Source: Siccirubricoccus phaeus (GTDB taxonomy: Bacteria > Pseudomonadota > Alphaproteobacteria > Acetobacterales > Acetobacteraceae). From it: a DNA stretch of 64,000 nt. Location: NCBI RefSeq assembly GCF_008360935.1, contig NZ_SRXO01000005.1, positions 186,001 through 250,000 of the forward strand, written 5' to 3'. The position numbers and the translations under genes were made by a program. The notes under the pieces are model-generated. The model did no database searches, was not told the DNA's origin, and saw only the letters and a program-made list of their open reading frames with translations. Numbering within the stretch: the stretch's first letter is position 1; every line of letters begins with the position of its first letter. Of this stretch, positions 9,834 through 18,897 are shown piece after piece.

Positions 9834-12626
9834 ATGCAGGACAGTCACGCGCCACAGGACCAGCCACCCCCCTACCTGCAACCCGCCGAGGCGGTCCTCG
9901 CCGCCCTGGCCACCGATGCCCGCCAGGGGCTGAGCCAGGCGGAAGCGCAGCGCCGCCTCGCCCGCTTCGGCCGGAACGAGCTGGCCGCGGCGCCGGAACG
10001 CTCCGCCTGGCTCCGCTTCCTCGACCAGTTCCGCGATGTCCTCGTCCTGCTGCTGCTGGCCGCCGCGCTGGTCTCGGCCGGGCTCTGGCTGGCCGAGCGG
10101 GACTCCGCCCTGCCCTATGAGGCGCTGGCGATCCTCGCCATCGTCCTGCTCAACGCCCTGCTGGGCTATGTCCAGCAGGCCAGGGCGGCGCGGGCGGTGG
10201 CGGCGCTGCGGCAGATGTCGGCGGCCCGCGCCCGGGTGGTGCGGCAGGGCGAGCCGCAGGACCTCCCCGCCGCCGAGCTGGTGCCGGGCGACCTCATCCT
10301 CGTCGAGGAAGGCGACACCATCCCCGCCGATGCCCGCCTGCTGCACGCCGCCGCGCTGCAGGTGGCGGAGGCGGCGCTGACCGGCGAAAGCCTGCCGGTC
10401 ACGAAGGACCCCGCCGCGCTGGAGGCCGAGGCGGCGCCCGGCGACCGCACCAACATGCTCTTCAGCGGCACCGCCGCCACCTATGGCCACGGGCAGGCGG
10501 TCGTCACCGCCACCGGCATGCAGACGGAGCTCGGCCGCATCGCCGGGCTGCTGAAGGCGGCGCCGCAGGAGGCGACGCCGCTGCAGAAGGCGCTGGACCG
10601 CACCGGCAGGATGCTCGGCCGCCTCGTCATCCTCATCGCCCTGGTGATGGTCGGGACCATCCTGGCGGTCGAGGAGGTGCATGGCGCCCGGGCGGTGTTC
10701 GACGTGCTCATCCTCGGCGTGGCGCTGGCCGTCGCGGCGGTGCCGGAGGGGCTGCCGGCGGTGGTGACGGCGGTGCTCTCCATCGGGGTGCAGCGCATGG
10801 CGCGGCGCCGCGCCATCATCCGCCGCCTCGCCGCGGTGGAGACGCTGGGCTCCGCCGATGTCATCGCCTCGGACAAGACCGGCACCCTGACCCGCAACGA
10901 GATGACGGTCCGCCGCATCGTCACCGCCAGCGGGACGGTGCATCTGGAGGGCACCGGCTACGCGCCCGAGGGCGAGGTGCGGCGCGCGGCGGGCGGTCCG
11001 GCGGAGGGCGCGCTGCTGGCCGAGCTGCGCCGCTGCCTCACCGCCGCCGAATGCGCCAGCAATGCCAGGCTGCGGCCGCGCGAGGGCGGCTGGGCGGTGC
11101 AGGGCGACCCGACCGAAGGCGCGCTGCTCGTCGCCGCCCGCAAGCTGGGGCTGGAGGAGGCGGCGCTGGCGACCTGCTTCCCCCGGCTGGCGGAATTACC
11201 CTTCTCCTCCGAGCGCAAGCTGATGAGCACGCTGCATGGCGAGGCCGGGCAGCGCGTGATCTTCGCCAAGGGCGCGCCCGATGTGCTGCTGGGGCGCTGC
11301 GTGGCGGAGCTGGCGGGGGAGGCGGAGCGGCCGCTGACGCCGGAACGCCGCGCCGCCATCCTGGCGGCGAATGAGGCGCTGGCGGGGGAGGCGCTGCGCA
11401 CCCTCGGCATCGCCTGCCGCCCGATGCCCGCCGCCGGGGCGGCGGCGCTGGACGCGGATAGCGAGCGGGACCTCGTCTTCCTCGGCCTGGTCGGCATGAT
11501 CGACCCGCCGCGGCCGGAGGCGAAGGCGGCGGTGGCCCGCGCGAAGGGCGCCGGCATCCGGCCGGTGATGATCACCGGCGACCACCCCGCGACCGCCGCC
11601 GCCATCGCCGCGGAACTCGGCATCGCCGAGGGCGGGCGGGCGCTGACCGGGGCGGAGCTGGCCCGGCTGCCCGATGCCGCGCTGGACGCGGCGGTGCAGG
11701 AGGTCTCGATCTTCGCCCGGGTGGATCCGGAGCACAAATTGCGCATCGTCCAGGCGCTGCAGCGGGACGGCGCGACGGTCGCCATGACCGGCGACGGGGT
11801 GAATGACGCGCCGGCGCTGAAGACCGCCGATATCGGCATCGCCATGGGCATCACCGGCACGGATGTCTCGCGCGAGGCGGCGGACATGGTGCTGGCGGAC
11901 GATAATTTCGCCACCATCGTCGCGGCGGTGGAGGAGGGCCGGGCGATCTTCGCCAATATCCGGAAATTCCTCCGCTACCTGCTCTCCTCCAATATCGGCG
12001 AGGTGCTGACGATGTTCCTCGGCGTGCTGCTGGCCGGGGTGATCGGCCTGACCGCCGAGGCGGAAGGCGGGCTGGTGCTGCCGCTGCTGGCGACGCAGAT
12101 CCTCTGGATCAATCTGGTGACGGACGGGGCGCCGGCGCTCGCCCTCGGCCTGGACCCCGCCGATCGGGGGCTCATGGCCCGGCCGCCGCGGCCGCGGGGG
12201 GAGGGGGTGATCACCGGCTGGATGTGGTGGGGCATCGCCCTGGTCGGGCTGGTGATGGCGGCGGGGACGCTGCTGGTGCTGGATGCCGGGCTGCCGGGCG
12301 GGCTGATCCCCGGCGATGGCGGGCTGGACCAGGCCCGGACCATGGGTTTCACCACCCTGACCCTGTTTCAGCTCTTCAACGTGTTCAATGCGCGGTCGGA
12401 TGAGCGCAGCGCCTTCTCCGGGCTTTTCGTCAATCCCTGGCTTTGGGGGGCGGTGGGGCTGTCGCTCGGGCTGCACGCGGCGGTGCTCTACCTGCCGGTG
12501 CTGCAGCAGGCCTTTTCCACGGTGCCGCTGGATGCCGGGGATTGGCTGCTCTGCCTGGCGGTGGCGAGCACGGTGCTGTGGGTGCGGGAGGGGGAGAAGC
12601 TGGTGCGCAGGAAGGTCAGGGCCTAG
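9834..12626 (+). CDS. Cation-transporting P-type ATPase (P2-type, Ca2+/Na+ class)
   Basis: 930 residues of inner-membrane pump. Order: actuator domain with TGES near residue 183, the M4 segment AVAAVPEGLPAVV (PEGLP is typical of P2A/P2C pumps), phosphorylation motif DKTGTLTRN with Asp347, nucleotide-binding domain with KGAPDVLL, hinge TGDGVNDAPALK near 652, and six C-terminal helices. The N-terminal cation-ATPase domain (LSQAEAQRRLARFGRNELA) is present and no heavy-metal CxxC domain. Ca2+ export is the commonest role for this class in bacteria but Na+ or K+ cannot be excluded. ATG at 9834 has no strong Shine-Dalgarno. The TAG stop lies in the CTAG of a hairpin array. Confidence 0.93.
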   Translation: MQDSHAPQDQPPPYLQPAEAVLAALATDARQGLSQAEAQRRLARFGRNELAAAPERSAWLRFLDQFRDVLVLLLLAAALVSAGLWLAERDSALPYEALAILAIVLLNALLGYVQQARAARAVAALRQMSAARARVVRQGEPQDLPAAELVPGDLILVEEGDTIPADARLLHAAALQVAEAALTGESLPVTKDPAALEAEAAPGDRTNMLFSGTAATYGHGQAVVTATGMQTELGRIAGLLKAAPQEATPLQKALDRTGRMLGRLVILIALVMVGTILAVEEVHGARAVFDVLILGVALAVAAVPEGLPAVVTAVLSIGVQRMARRRAIIRRLAAVETLGSADVIASDKTGTLTRNEMTVRRIVTASGTVHLEGTGYAPEGEVRRAAGGPAEGALLAELRRCLTAAECASNARLRPREGGWAVQGDPTEGALLVAARKLGLEEAALATCFPRLAELPFSSERKLMSTLHGEAGQRVIFAKGAPDVLLGRCVAELAGEAERPLTPERRAAILAANEALAGEALRTLGIACRPMPAAGAAALDADSERDLVFLGLVGMIDPPRPEAKAAVARAKGAGIRPVMITGDHPATAAAIAAELGIAEGGRALTGAELARLPDAALDAAVQEVSIFARVDPEHKLRIVQALQRDGATVAMTGDGVNDAPALKTADIGIAMGITGTDVSREAADMVLADDNFATIVAAVEEGRAIFANIRKFLRYLLSSNIGEVLTMFLGVLLAGVIGLTAEAEGGLVLPLLATQILWINLVTDGAPALALGLDPADRGLMARPPRPRGEGVITGWMWWGIALVGLVMAAGTLLVLDAGLPGGLIPGDGGLDQARTMGFTTLTLFQLFNVFNARSDERSAFSGLFVNPWLWGAVGLSLGLHAAVLYLPVLQQAFSTVPLDAGDWLLCLAVASTVLWVREGEKLVRRKVRA

Positions 12627-12797
12627 TGGCCCGCTTCCGCAGTCCTGCGGACTTCGTTCTCAGGCCACTAGCCTTGGTTTTCAGCGGCCTGCTTGTCCGC
12701 TGCGTTCGCTGGAACGCAGCGGGCAGGACACTAGCCCTTTGTCCTGGCGCGTGATTCACGCCTCCGGGCGTTCCGCCCTGCGGCGATCACGCACTAG
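12623..12797. repeat. CTAG-punctuated hairpin array 2 (three modules)
   Basis: CTAG occurs at 12623, 12667, 12731 and 12794. Module 1: CTAGTGGCC pairs with GGCCACTAG, with an inner TCCGCAG/CTGCGGA stem. Module 2: CCGCTGCGTTC pairs with GAACGCAGCGG. Module 3: GCGTGAT pairs with ATCACGC. The first CTAG contains the ATPase stop codon. Module 2 is related to 35092-35150, in inverse orientation. Confidence 0.8.
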
Positions 12798-12845
12798 CCT
12801 CCAGATTGGACGGTGCCAGCCGGCAGCTTCACCCCAAGGGTCTAA

Positions 12846-12909
12846 AGCTCACACCGGGGTCCGGGGGGTGGTCCACCCCCCGGCGGGGGTTTGGGGGCAG
12901 CGCCCCCAA
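12846..12909. repeat. Gene-end GC repeat, copy D
   Basis: Ends in a perfect 8-bp hairpin TTGGGGGC/GCCCCCAA (12891-12909), 5 bp from the stop codon of the minus-strand amidase, so it probably terminates that gene. Confidence 0.65.
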
Positions 12910-12914
12910 CCCTC

Positions 12915-14111
12915 TCACCCCGCCAGGCCGAGCGCCCCCGCCAGCCTCGCCGCCAGCGCCAGCAGCGCCCGGTCCCGCCCCGGCGCCGCCACCAGCGAAA
13001 GCCCCACCGGCGCGCCATCCGCCAGCCCGACCGGCACGGACACCTCCGGCAGGCCGGCCAGCCCGGCAATGGCCGTCACCCCCATGGTCCGCTCCCGCAC
13101 CCCGTTCTGCTCCGCCGGGCTGGCCGTCAGCTTCGGCGCCGGGCTTGGGGAGGTGGGGTAGGCCAGCACCGCGCCGCCGGCCAGCAGCGCCCGCATCCGC
13201 GCCGCGAAGGGGCGGCGGAAGGCGCGGCCGGCCGCCGCCTTGGCCGGGTCCATCTCCCGCGCCGCGGCGAAGCGCTCCTTCACCCCCGGGCCGAATTCCG
13301 GGTTGGCGGCCGCCACCCAGCTTCCCAGCGTGGCCCAGGCTTCTTCCGCCTGGGCGCAGCGGAAATGCTCATAGAGGGTGCCGAGAGTCTCCGGCACCAG
13401 CGCCAGGCTGATGGTGGGGCCGAGCAGCCCTTCCAGGGCCGCCATCGCCGGCGCCAGGGCAGCGGCGGCGGCCGGCTCGGCATTCATCCAGGGTTCGCCC
13501 GGCTTCAGCAGCGGGCCCGTGGCGGCGGGCACATCCTCCGGCAGCAGCACGGCGCCGACGCGCTGCAGCACCTCCGCCCTCGCGGCGAACCAGCCCGGCG
13601 TGTCGAAGGAGGGGCCGAGGCCGCAGGCGCCGGCCAGGCTGATCGCGCCCCAGCTCGGCCGGATGCCGAAGATGCCGCAATAGCTGGCCGGGATGCGGAC
13701 CGAGCCGCCGGTATCGGAGCCGAGGGCGAAATCCACCAGCCCGCCGGCGACGGCAGCGGCCGAGCCGCAGGAGGAACCGCCAGGAAAGCGTTCCGGCGCC
13801 TTCGGGTTCAGCGGCGTGCCGTGCCAGATGTTCTCGCCGGTCAGCCCATAGGCCAGCTCCACCGTCCTGGTCTTGCCGCGGAGATTGGCACCGGCCTGCA
13901 GCAGGGCGGTGACGATGGGGGCGGTGGCGGCGGCCGGCGGGTGGGTGCGGGCCCAGTCCGGGTTGCCGTAGGTCGTCGGGTAGCCGGCGACGTCGTAAAG
14001 ATCCTTCACCGCAAAGGCGAGGCCGTGCAGCGGGCCGGCGGGGGCGCCGGCGACCGCCGCGCGCGGCCCGGGGATGAAGGCACCGAAGGGATCGGGGCTG
14101 TGGTCGGGCAT
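12915..14111 (-). CDS. Amidase (amidase-signature family)
   Basis: 398 residues. The Ser-cisSer-Lys triad can be placed: Lys36 in LAFAVKDLYDV, the cis-serine region in GGSSCGSAAAVAGG (111-124), and the nucleophile Ser137 in GSDTGGSVRIPASYCG. The family hydrolyses amide bonds in the cytosol; this member resembles those annotated as AtzF/allophanate- or indoleacetamide-like amidases, but substrate is not deducible. The start at 14111 is chosen because GGAGGAG lies just before it; an open extension to 14168 lacks one. Length is shorter than GatA (about 480) and there is no GatB/C nearby, so it is not a tRNA amidotransferase. Confidence 0.88.
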   Translation of the reverse strand: MPDHSPDPFGAFIPGPRAAVAGAPAGPLHGLAFAVKDLYDVAGYPTTYGNPDWARTHPPAAATAPIVTALLQAGANLRGKTRTVELAYGLTGENIWHGTPLNPKAPERFPGGSSCGSAAAVAGGLVDFALGSDTGGSVRIPASYCGIFGIRPSWGAISLAGACGLGPSFDTPGWFAARAEVLQRVGAVLLPEDVPAATGPLLKPGEPWMNAEPAAAAALAPAMAALEGLLGPTISLALVPETLGTLYEHFRCAQAEEAWATLGSWVAAANPEFGPGVKERFAAAREMDPAKAAAGRAFRRPFAARMRALLAGGAVLAYPTSPSPAPKLTASPAEQNGVRERTMGVTAIAGLAGLPEVSVPVGLADGAPVGLSLVAAPGRDRALLALAARLAGALGLAG

Positions 14112-14348
14112 CGCAACTCCTCCGGCGGTGAGCCCTCCGAAAGTGTCGCAAAGCCTGCGCCGCGGCAACGGGGCCGCGGCGGCACGGCGAAATTCTTCGT
14201 GGCAGCCGCGCCCGGCAGGGGCGCCGGCGCAGCCGCCCTGGACCCGTACCGGCCCGACTCTGTAAGCCCGGTACAGGCATTTTGCGCCGGCGATTACGGC
14301 CTGGCCTGCCAGTGTGCAGGCTCAGGTCGATCGCAGGCCAGGGCCGGC

Positions 14349-15737
14349 TCAGCGGGCGCGGAGCAGTTCCGGCACGCGCAGCAGGATCAGCTCGTTGCTG
14401 TCGGCGGCGGTCAGGCGGCGGCCGGCGCTGAAGGGCAGGTTGTTGTCGTTGCCGACGATGATGTGGTCGGCATCCACCACCGCCACGTTCTCGATGGTGA
14501 AGAAGGGGAAGGTGAAGCGGTCATTCGGCACGCTGGCGGCGCGGTCGCCATGGCCGCGGCCGAGGCCTTCCGGGTCGCGCACCGCCATCAGGTCGATATG
14601 GCCGATCTTGCGGACGAAGCCCTCGGAGTCCGTGGCCTGCAGATCCACCAGGTAGATGCGCTTCAGCCGGGCCGGGCTGGGGAAGCAGGCGGGCGGGGTG
14701 TTTTCGGCCGGCCGATTCGGACCTCCGGCGCAGGCCAGGGAGGGGTCGCCCTCGCCGTCGTCGCGCTCGATGATCAGGGCGCGGCGCTCATCCACCATGT
14801 TGAAATCGCCGATCGAGACGCCGCCTGGCTCGAAGCGGTATTTCAGGCTGCGGCCGGTCCATTCGCCGCGCGCCGTGTCCAGCTCCAGGATGCGGAGGAA
14901 CTGCCCCTCGACCTGGCCATTGGCCTGGAAGAGCGGCTTCTCCAGCAGGGCGTAGAGGCGGCTGCCATCCGGGGAGAGCGCCATGCCCTCATAGCCGCCG
15001 CTGCGCTGGGAGCGGAAGGCGACGGTGCCGGTGGGGCTGGCCGGGAGCTGCAGCGCCGGGTTGTCCGGGCTGCGGATCTCCTCCTCCCCGAGCTTCGTGG
15101 GGACGAGGCGCTGCACCCGGCCCTCGAGATCCACCTTGATGAGGAAGGGGCCGAATTCCTCGCCGATCCAGAAGCCGTCGGCCACGGGCTGGATGCTCTC
15201 CGGGTCGAAATCCGCGCCGGTCAGGTAGCGGCGGTCGGAGGTCTCGTTGACGATCGGGAAGGGCACGACCCGGTTGGGGTCGGAGAGGAAGATGGTGCGT
15301 TCCACCGCGACGGTGCCGGCGCGGAAATCCGGGCGCAGCTTGTGGAACATCAGCATGGTGTCGGCGGAGTTGCGGCGGTTGCCGAAGCCGTTGTCGGTCA
15401 GCACCCAATAGGCGCCGGCCTCGCCCGCCACCGGCTTGATGCCGGAGAAGCCCTGCACCGGCTGGCCCTGGAAGGGCAGGGAGAGGCCGGTGGGGCGGCG
15501 GCCATGCACCGCGCCGGTATCGCCCGGCAGGCTGCCGCGCTGCTCGATGCGGAGATTGCCGGGGCCGGTGAAGCGGCCGGAGGTGGCGAGGGCCGGCGGG
15601 GCATCGGCGGGGGGCTGGGCGAAGGTGGCGGCGGGCAGGATGGCATGGCCGGCCAGGGTGGCGTCGAAGCGCTGATCGGCCCGGGCGGTGCCGGAGACCG
15701 CGGCGACCAGGCCGGCGGCGAGCAGGATGGCGCGCAT
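14349..15737 (-). CDS. Secreted phytase-like / esterase-like beta-propeller protein
   Basis: 462 residues with a 20-residue Sec signal peptide ending near GTARA. The body matches the phytase-like domain family: LSLPFQGQPVQGFSGIKP, YWVLTDNGFGNRRNSAD, GFWIGEEFGPFLI and GGYEGMALSPDG are family blades with Asp and Glu ligands. Characterised relatives are few, and family members are annotated as phytases or esterases, so the reaction (phosphoester or carboxylester cleavage in the periplasm) is uncertain. The gene is alone, with 237 bp before the amidase gene downstream. Confidence 0.8.
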   Translation of the reverse strand: MRAILLAAGLVAAVSGTARADQRFDATLAGHAILPAATFAQPPADAPPALATSGRFTGPGNLRIEQRGSLPGDTGAVHGRRPTGLSLPFQGQPVQGFSGIKPVAGEAGAYWVLTDNGFGNRRNSADTMLMFHKLRPDFRAGTVAVERTIFLSDPNRVVPFPIVNETSDRRYLTGADFDPESIQPVADGFWIGEEFGPFLIKVDLEGRVQRLVPTKLGEEEIRSPDNPALQLPASPTGTVAFRSQRSGGYEGMALSPDGSRLYALLEKPLFQANGQVEGQFLRILELDTARGEWTGRSLKYRFEPGGVSIGDFNMVDERRALIIERDDGEGDPSLACAGGPNRPAENTPPACFPSPARLKRIYLVDLQATDSEGFVRKIGHIDLMAVRDPEGLGRGHGDRAASVPNDRFTFPFFTIENVAVVDADHIIVGNDNNLPFSAGRRLTAADSNELILLRVPELLRAR

Positions 15738-15980
15738 GTCATTCCCCCATCGGTGATGGCGGGGGTCTAATGGCGGGGCGTGTCAGTGGCGTGTCGGATC
15801 CGTGACGGGTGCGGGTCAGTGGCCCGGGTCTTACGCAGGCCGGGCCGGGCGCCGGCCGCTGTCGCCCGCGGCCGCGGCCGCGGCCTGGCGATGGCGGCCG
15901 GGCGACGCCCGTCACCGTCGGAGGCGAACCCGGCCGGCACGCCGTCCTTTCTTGCCCAGGATGGGTCCGGAGACCGCCCG

Positions 15981-16367
15981 ATGACGCCAGCCGACCTCGC
16001 CGACACCTATCGCGGCTACATCGCCTGCCTGAACCGGCGGGACTGGCCCGACCTCGCGCAATTCGTCGATCCGGAGGTGCGGCACAACGACCGGCCGCTC
16101 GGGCTGCCGGGCTACCGGGCGATGCTGGAGGCGGATGTCCGGGCGATTCCGGATCTGCGCTTCGAGATCGAGCTGCTGCTGGCCGAGCCGCCGCGCCTCG
16201 CCAGCCGGCTGCGCTTCGACTGCCATCCGGCAGGGGTGTTGTTCGGCCTCCCCGTCAATGGCAGGCGCGTCGTCTTCGCGGAGAACGTGTTCTACGAATT
16301 CCGAGGGGGCCGGATCGTGCAGGTCTGGTCCGTCATCGACAAGGCCGCCATCGCGGCACAGCTTTAG
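15981..16367 (+). CDS. SnoaL-like / ester cyclase family protein
   Basis: 128 residues with the alpha+beta barrel pattern of the SnoaL-like NTF2 superfamily: LADTYRGYIACLNRRDW, a loop with EVRHNDRPLGLPGYRAM, and the terminal FYEFRGGRIVQVWSVIDK. Family members bind small hydrophobic ligands; some are polyketide cyclases, most are uncharacterised. ATG at 15981 is preceded by GGAG at suitable distance. An open frame extends upstream to 15780 but is low-complexity Gly/Arg and not credible. Confidence 0.8.
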   Translation: MTPADLADTYRGYIACLNRRDWPDLAQFVDPEVRHNDRPLGLPGYRAMLEADVRAIPDLRFEIELLLAEPPRLASRLRFDCHPAGVLFGLPVNGRRVVFAENVFYEFRGGRIVQVWSVIDKAAIAAQL

Positions 16368-16445
16368 CCGGGGCCGGCGAGGGGCCCGTTGCCGCCATCG
16401 GGAAGGCCGAGGCAGGCGGGCCGACGCCGCGCCGGGGCTGGTGTC

Positions 16446-16486
16446 CTGCCCGCGAAATCCGCAGGACTGCGGACTCGGGACGCTAG
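16446..16486. repeat. CTAG-type hairpin module, single copy
   Basis: A TCCGCAG/CTGCGGA stem with outer GTCC pairs, ending in GCTAG. Related to module 1 of array 2. Its CTAG (16483-16486) supplies the stop codon of the minus-strand small membrane protein gene. Confidence 0.7.
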
Positions 16487-16653
16487 CTCGCCTCGAACAG
16501 CGCCGTCTTCACCGCCAGCGCCACCAGCGCGGCGGTGACCGCCGCGGCGGAGGGGCCGAGGGTGCGGGCAGCCCAATAGGCGAAGCCGCCGGCGATCAGC
16601 GCCCAGGCGACGACCTCATTCAGGTCCAGAACAGGCCATTCGAAGACGGGCAT
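16483..16653 (-). CDS. Small one- or two-helix membrane protein, unknown
   Basis: 56 residues. A hydrophobic stretch VVAWALIAGGFAYWAARTL is followed by a second, Ala/Val-rich one (AAAVTAALVALAVKTALF), so it is probably an inner-membrane protein with two short helices. ATG at 16653 is preferred because GGGAGG precedes it by five bases; an upstream ATG at 16671 has no ribosome-binding site. The gene is divergent from the ferredoxin-NADP reductase gene. No family recognised; the clear ribosome-binding site and bias support a real gene. Confidence 0.55.
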   Translation of the reverse strand: MPVFEWPVLDLNEVVAWALIAGGFAYWAARTLGPSAAAVTAALVALAVKTALFEAS

Positions 16654-16787
16654 CGGAGCCTCCCAGGCCATTTTGATGACCTGAGTGCAATGTAATGTTC
16701 ATCTGCCGCCCCGCAAGAGGATTCGCATGGCGGATCCGCGTCCTGCCTGGTTGCGATTCCCGCCGCGCTGCAGCATGAAGCGCGGTC

Positions 16788-17597
16788 ATGGACATGATCG
16801 CCCCGGCCCCGAAGCCCGCCATCCCCCCCGCCTTCTTCGGCGAGACCGTGACCTGGGTGCATCATTGGACGGACCGGCTGTTTTCCTTCCGCTGCACGCG
16901 GGACCCGGCGCTGCGCTTCGTGGCGGGGCAATTCGCCATGATCGGCCTGCTGGTGAACGGCAAGCCGCTGGTCCGGGCCTATTCCATGGTCAGCCCGCCC
17001 TGGGACGAGGAGCTGGAATTCCTCTCCATCAAGGTGCAGGACGGCCCGCTCACCTCCCGCCTGCAGCATATCCGGCCGGGCGATACGGTGCTGATCGGCC
17101 GGAAGCCCACCGGCACGCTGCTGACCGAGAATTTGCTGCCGGGGAAGACCCTGTGGTTCCTCGCCACCGGCACCGGCCTCGCCCCCTTCATGTCGCTGAT
17201 CCGCGAGCCGGACGTGTACGAGAAGTATGAGCGGGTTGTGCTCTGCCACACGGTGCGGGAGGTGAAGGAGCTGGCCTATCGCGACTACATCTCGAAGGAG
17301 CTGCCGGCGCATGAATTCCTCGGCGAGATGCTGCGCGGCAAGCTGATCTACTACCCTTCCGTGACGCGGGAGCCCTTTCCGGTGCAGGGGCGGATCACCA
17401 CGCTGATGGAAAGCGGCAAGGTCTTCGCCGATCTCGGCCTGCCGGTGATGTCGCCGGAGCAGGACCGGGTGATGATCTGCGGCTCCGAGGCGCTGAACGC
17501 CGACGTCACCGCCCTGCTGGAAGCTCGCGGCTTCGTCGAGGGCAATAACAGCAAGCCCGGCACCTATGTGGTGGAGAAGGCCTTCGTCACGAAGTAG
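16788..17597 (+). CDS. fpr: Ferredoxin/flavodoxin-NADP+ reductase
   Basis: 269 residues of a bacterial (subclass I) FNR. FAD-binding motif RAYSMVSPP (usually RxYS) is near residue 63, the NADP-binding GTGLAPFMS near 124, and the C-terminus ends VEKAFVTK, the form typical of alphaproteobacterial FPRs such as that of Rhodobacter, where the terminal residues stack on FAD. The enzyme moves electrons between NADPH and ferredoxin or flavodoxin, often in oxidative-stress response. ATG at 16788 or the next ATG at 16794 are both possible. Confidence 0.95.
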   Translation: MDMIAPAPKPAIPPAFFGETVTWVHHWTDRLFSFRCTRDPALRFVAGQFAMIGLLVNGKPLVRAYSMVSPPWDEELEFLSIKVQDGPLTSRLQHIRPGDTVLIGRKPTGTLLTENLLPGKTLWFLATGTGLAPFMSLIREPDVYEKYERVVLCHTVREVKELAYRDYISKELPAHEFLGEMLRGKLIYYPSVTREPFPVQGRITTLMESGKVFADLGLPVMSPEQDRVMICGSEALNADVTALLEARGFVEGNNSKPGTYVVEKAFVTK

Positions 17598-17689
17598 CGG
17601 CTGAAGGGCGGGGCGGCGAGGCCGGGCGATGCGCGGCTGGCGCGCCCTGCCGCCCGCCCAGGCCGATCGCAGGCCAGGACCTGGCGCCG

Positions 17690-17835
17690 GATCCCGGTCC
17701 GGGTTGCGCCCCCGATGGCTGAACCGCAAACTCCCGGCGGGGTCCGGGGGAAGCTCTTCCTCCCGGCGGAGGTGCAGGGTCGCGGGCACTGCCCGCGACG
17801 ACCTCCTGCCGGGGGTTTGGGGGCGGAGCCCCCAA
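17690..17835. repeat. Gene-end GC repeat, copy E, between convergent genes
   Basis: Fills the space between fpr and the convergent Bug-protein gene. Ends in TTGGGGGC-GGA-GCCCCCAA (17817-17835), a perfect 8-bp stem 25 bp before the Bug gene's stop. Also contains a CCGGATCCCGG... half facing fpr. Confidence 0.6.
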
Positions 17836-17860
17836 TCCTTGGCCGCCCCGCGCACTCCCC

Positions 17861-18805
17861 TCACTCCCGCCAGGGCTTCGCCCGCCACTGCGCCTGGAAG
17901 CGCGCCTGCTGCGCCGCGATCTCCGCCGCGAAGCCCGCCTCGTCCAGGTAGTGCAGCGGCATCGCCTGCCGCTCCGCGAGGCGGCGGAATTCCGGGTCGG
18001 CCGCCGCCGCCGCGATTTCCGCCGCCAGCCGCCGCAGCGCCGCCGCCGGCATGCCGGCCGGGGCTGCGAAGCCGCGCATGGAGCTCAGCACCACGTCGAA
18101 GCCCTGCTCCCGCAAGGTCGGCACCTCCGCCGCGCCGGACCAGCGCTCGGCCGCCATCTGGCCGAGGGCGCGGACCTGCCCGGCCTGCAGCTCCGCCACC
18201 GCATCGGTCATGCTGATCCCCGCCACCTGCAGGTCCCCCTGCAGCAGCGCCGCGCGCATCGCCGCGGTGCCGCTATAGGCGACCGGCGTCAGCGTCACCC
18301 CCGCCTGCGCCTCCAGCGCCAGCATGCCGAAATGCGCATAGGTGCCGATGCCGGTGGTGCCGAAGGAGACGGCGCCCGCCTCCCGCTTCGCCGCGGCGAC
18401 CAGATCGGCGAGGCTGCGGAACCGGCTGTCGGCGCGGACGAAGACGCCGCCCACATCGTCCACCAGGTTGGCGATGGGGATGAGCTGCTCGACCGCATAT
18501 TGCGCCCGCCGCTCGATCGGGATGGTGACCAGGTTGGGCAGGGTGACGACGCCGATCGTGTACCCGTCCGGCGCGGCGCGGGCGAGGGCGGCGAAGCCGA
18601 TCTCGCCCCCCGCGCCGGCGCGGTTCACGATGACGAAGGGCTGGCCCAGCCTGCCCTCCAGCCAGCGGCCCAGGCTGCGTGCGGCGATGTCGGCGCCGCC
18701 GCCCGGGCCGAAGGGGACGATGACGGTGACCGGACGCTCCGGCCAGGCCGCCCGGGCGGGCGAGGCGGCCAGGCAGGCCAGCAGCAGGGCCAGGATGCGG
18801 CGCAT
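17861..18805 (-). CDS. Bug-family tripartite tricarboxylate transporter substrate-binding protein
   Basis: 314 residues: 20-residue signal peptide, then WPERPVTVIVPFGPGGGADI, the diagnostic Bug/TctC beginning, VNRAGAGGEIGF, and the family's GTTGIGTYAH ligand loop. These periplasmic proteins bind organic acids (citrate, aromatic or nicotinic acids and others). No TctA/TctB membrane genes are nearby, which is common for the many orphan Bug proteins of this kind of bacterium. Divergent from the Gfo/Idh/MocA gene, with 92 bp between. Confidence 0.93.
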   Translation of the reverse strand: MRRILALLLACLAASPARAAWPERPVTVIVPFGPGGGADIAARSLGRWLEGRLGQPFVIVNRAGAGGEIGFAALARAAPDGYTIGVVTLPNLVTIPIERRAQYAVEQLIPIANLVDDVGGVFVRADSRFRSLADLVAAAKREAGAVSFGTTGIGTYAHFGMLALEAQAGVTLTPVAYSGTAAMRAALLQGDLQVAGISMTDAVAELQAGQVRALGQMAAERWSGAAEVPTLREQGFDVVLSSMRGFAAPAGMPAAALRRLAAEIAAAAADPEFRRLAERQAMPLHYLDEAGFAAEIAAQQARFQAQWRAKPWRE

Positions 18806-18897
18806 TCCGGTCGTTTCCTCCGACAGCGCGCCCGTCGGTTTCCGGCCCCGGGCGATTGGGCTTAGCCTATCAGCCCTATCGGGGAAGGAAACGCGCC

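Noticed and set aside
12891-15770. Very long open frame on the plus strand opposite the amidase and phytase-like genes
   Set aside because: Translation is His/Gln/Arg/Gly-rich without any domain, while both minus-strand genes show full family motifs; it is a GC-bias shadow.
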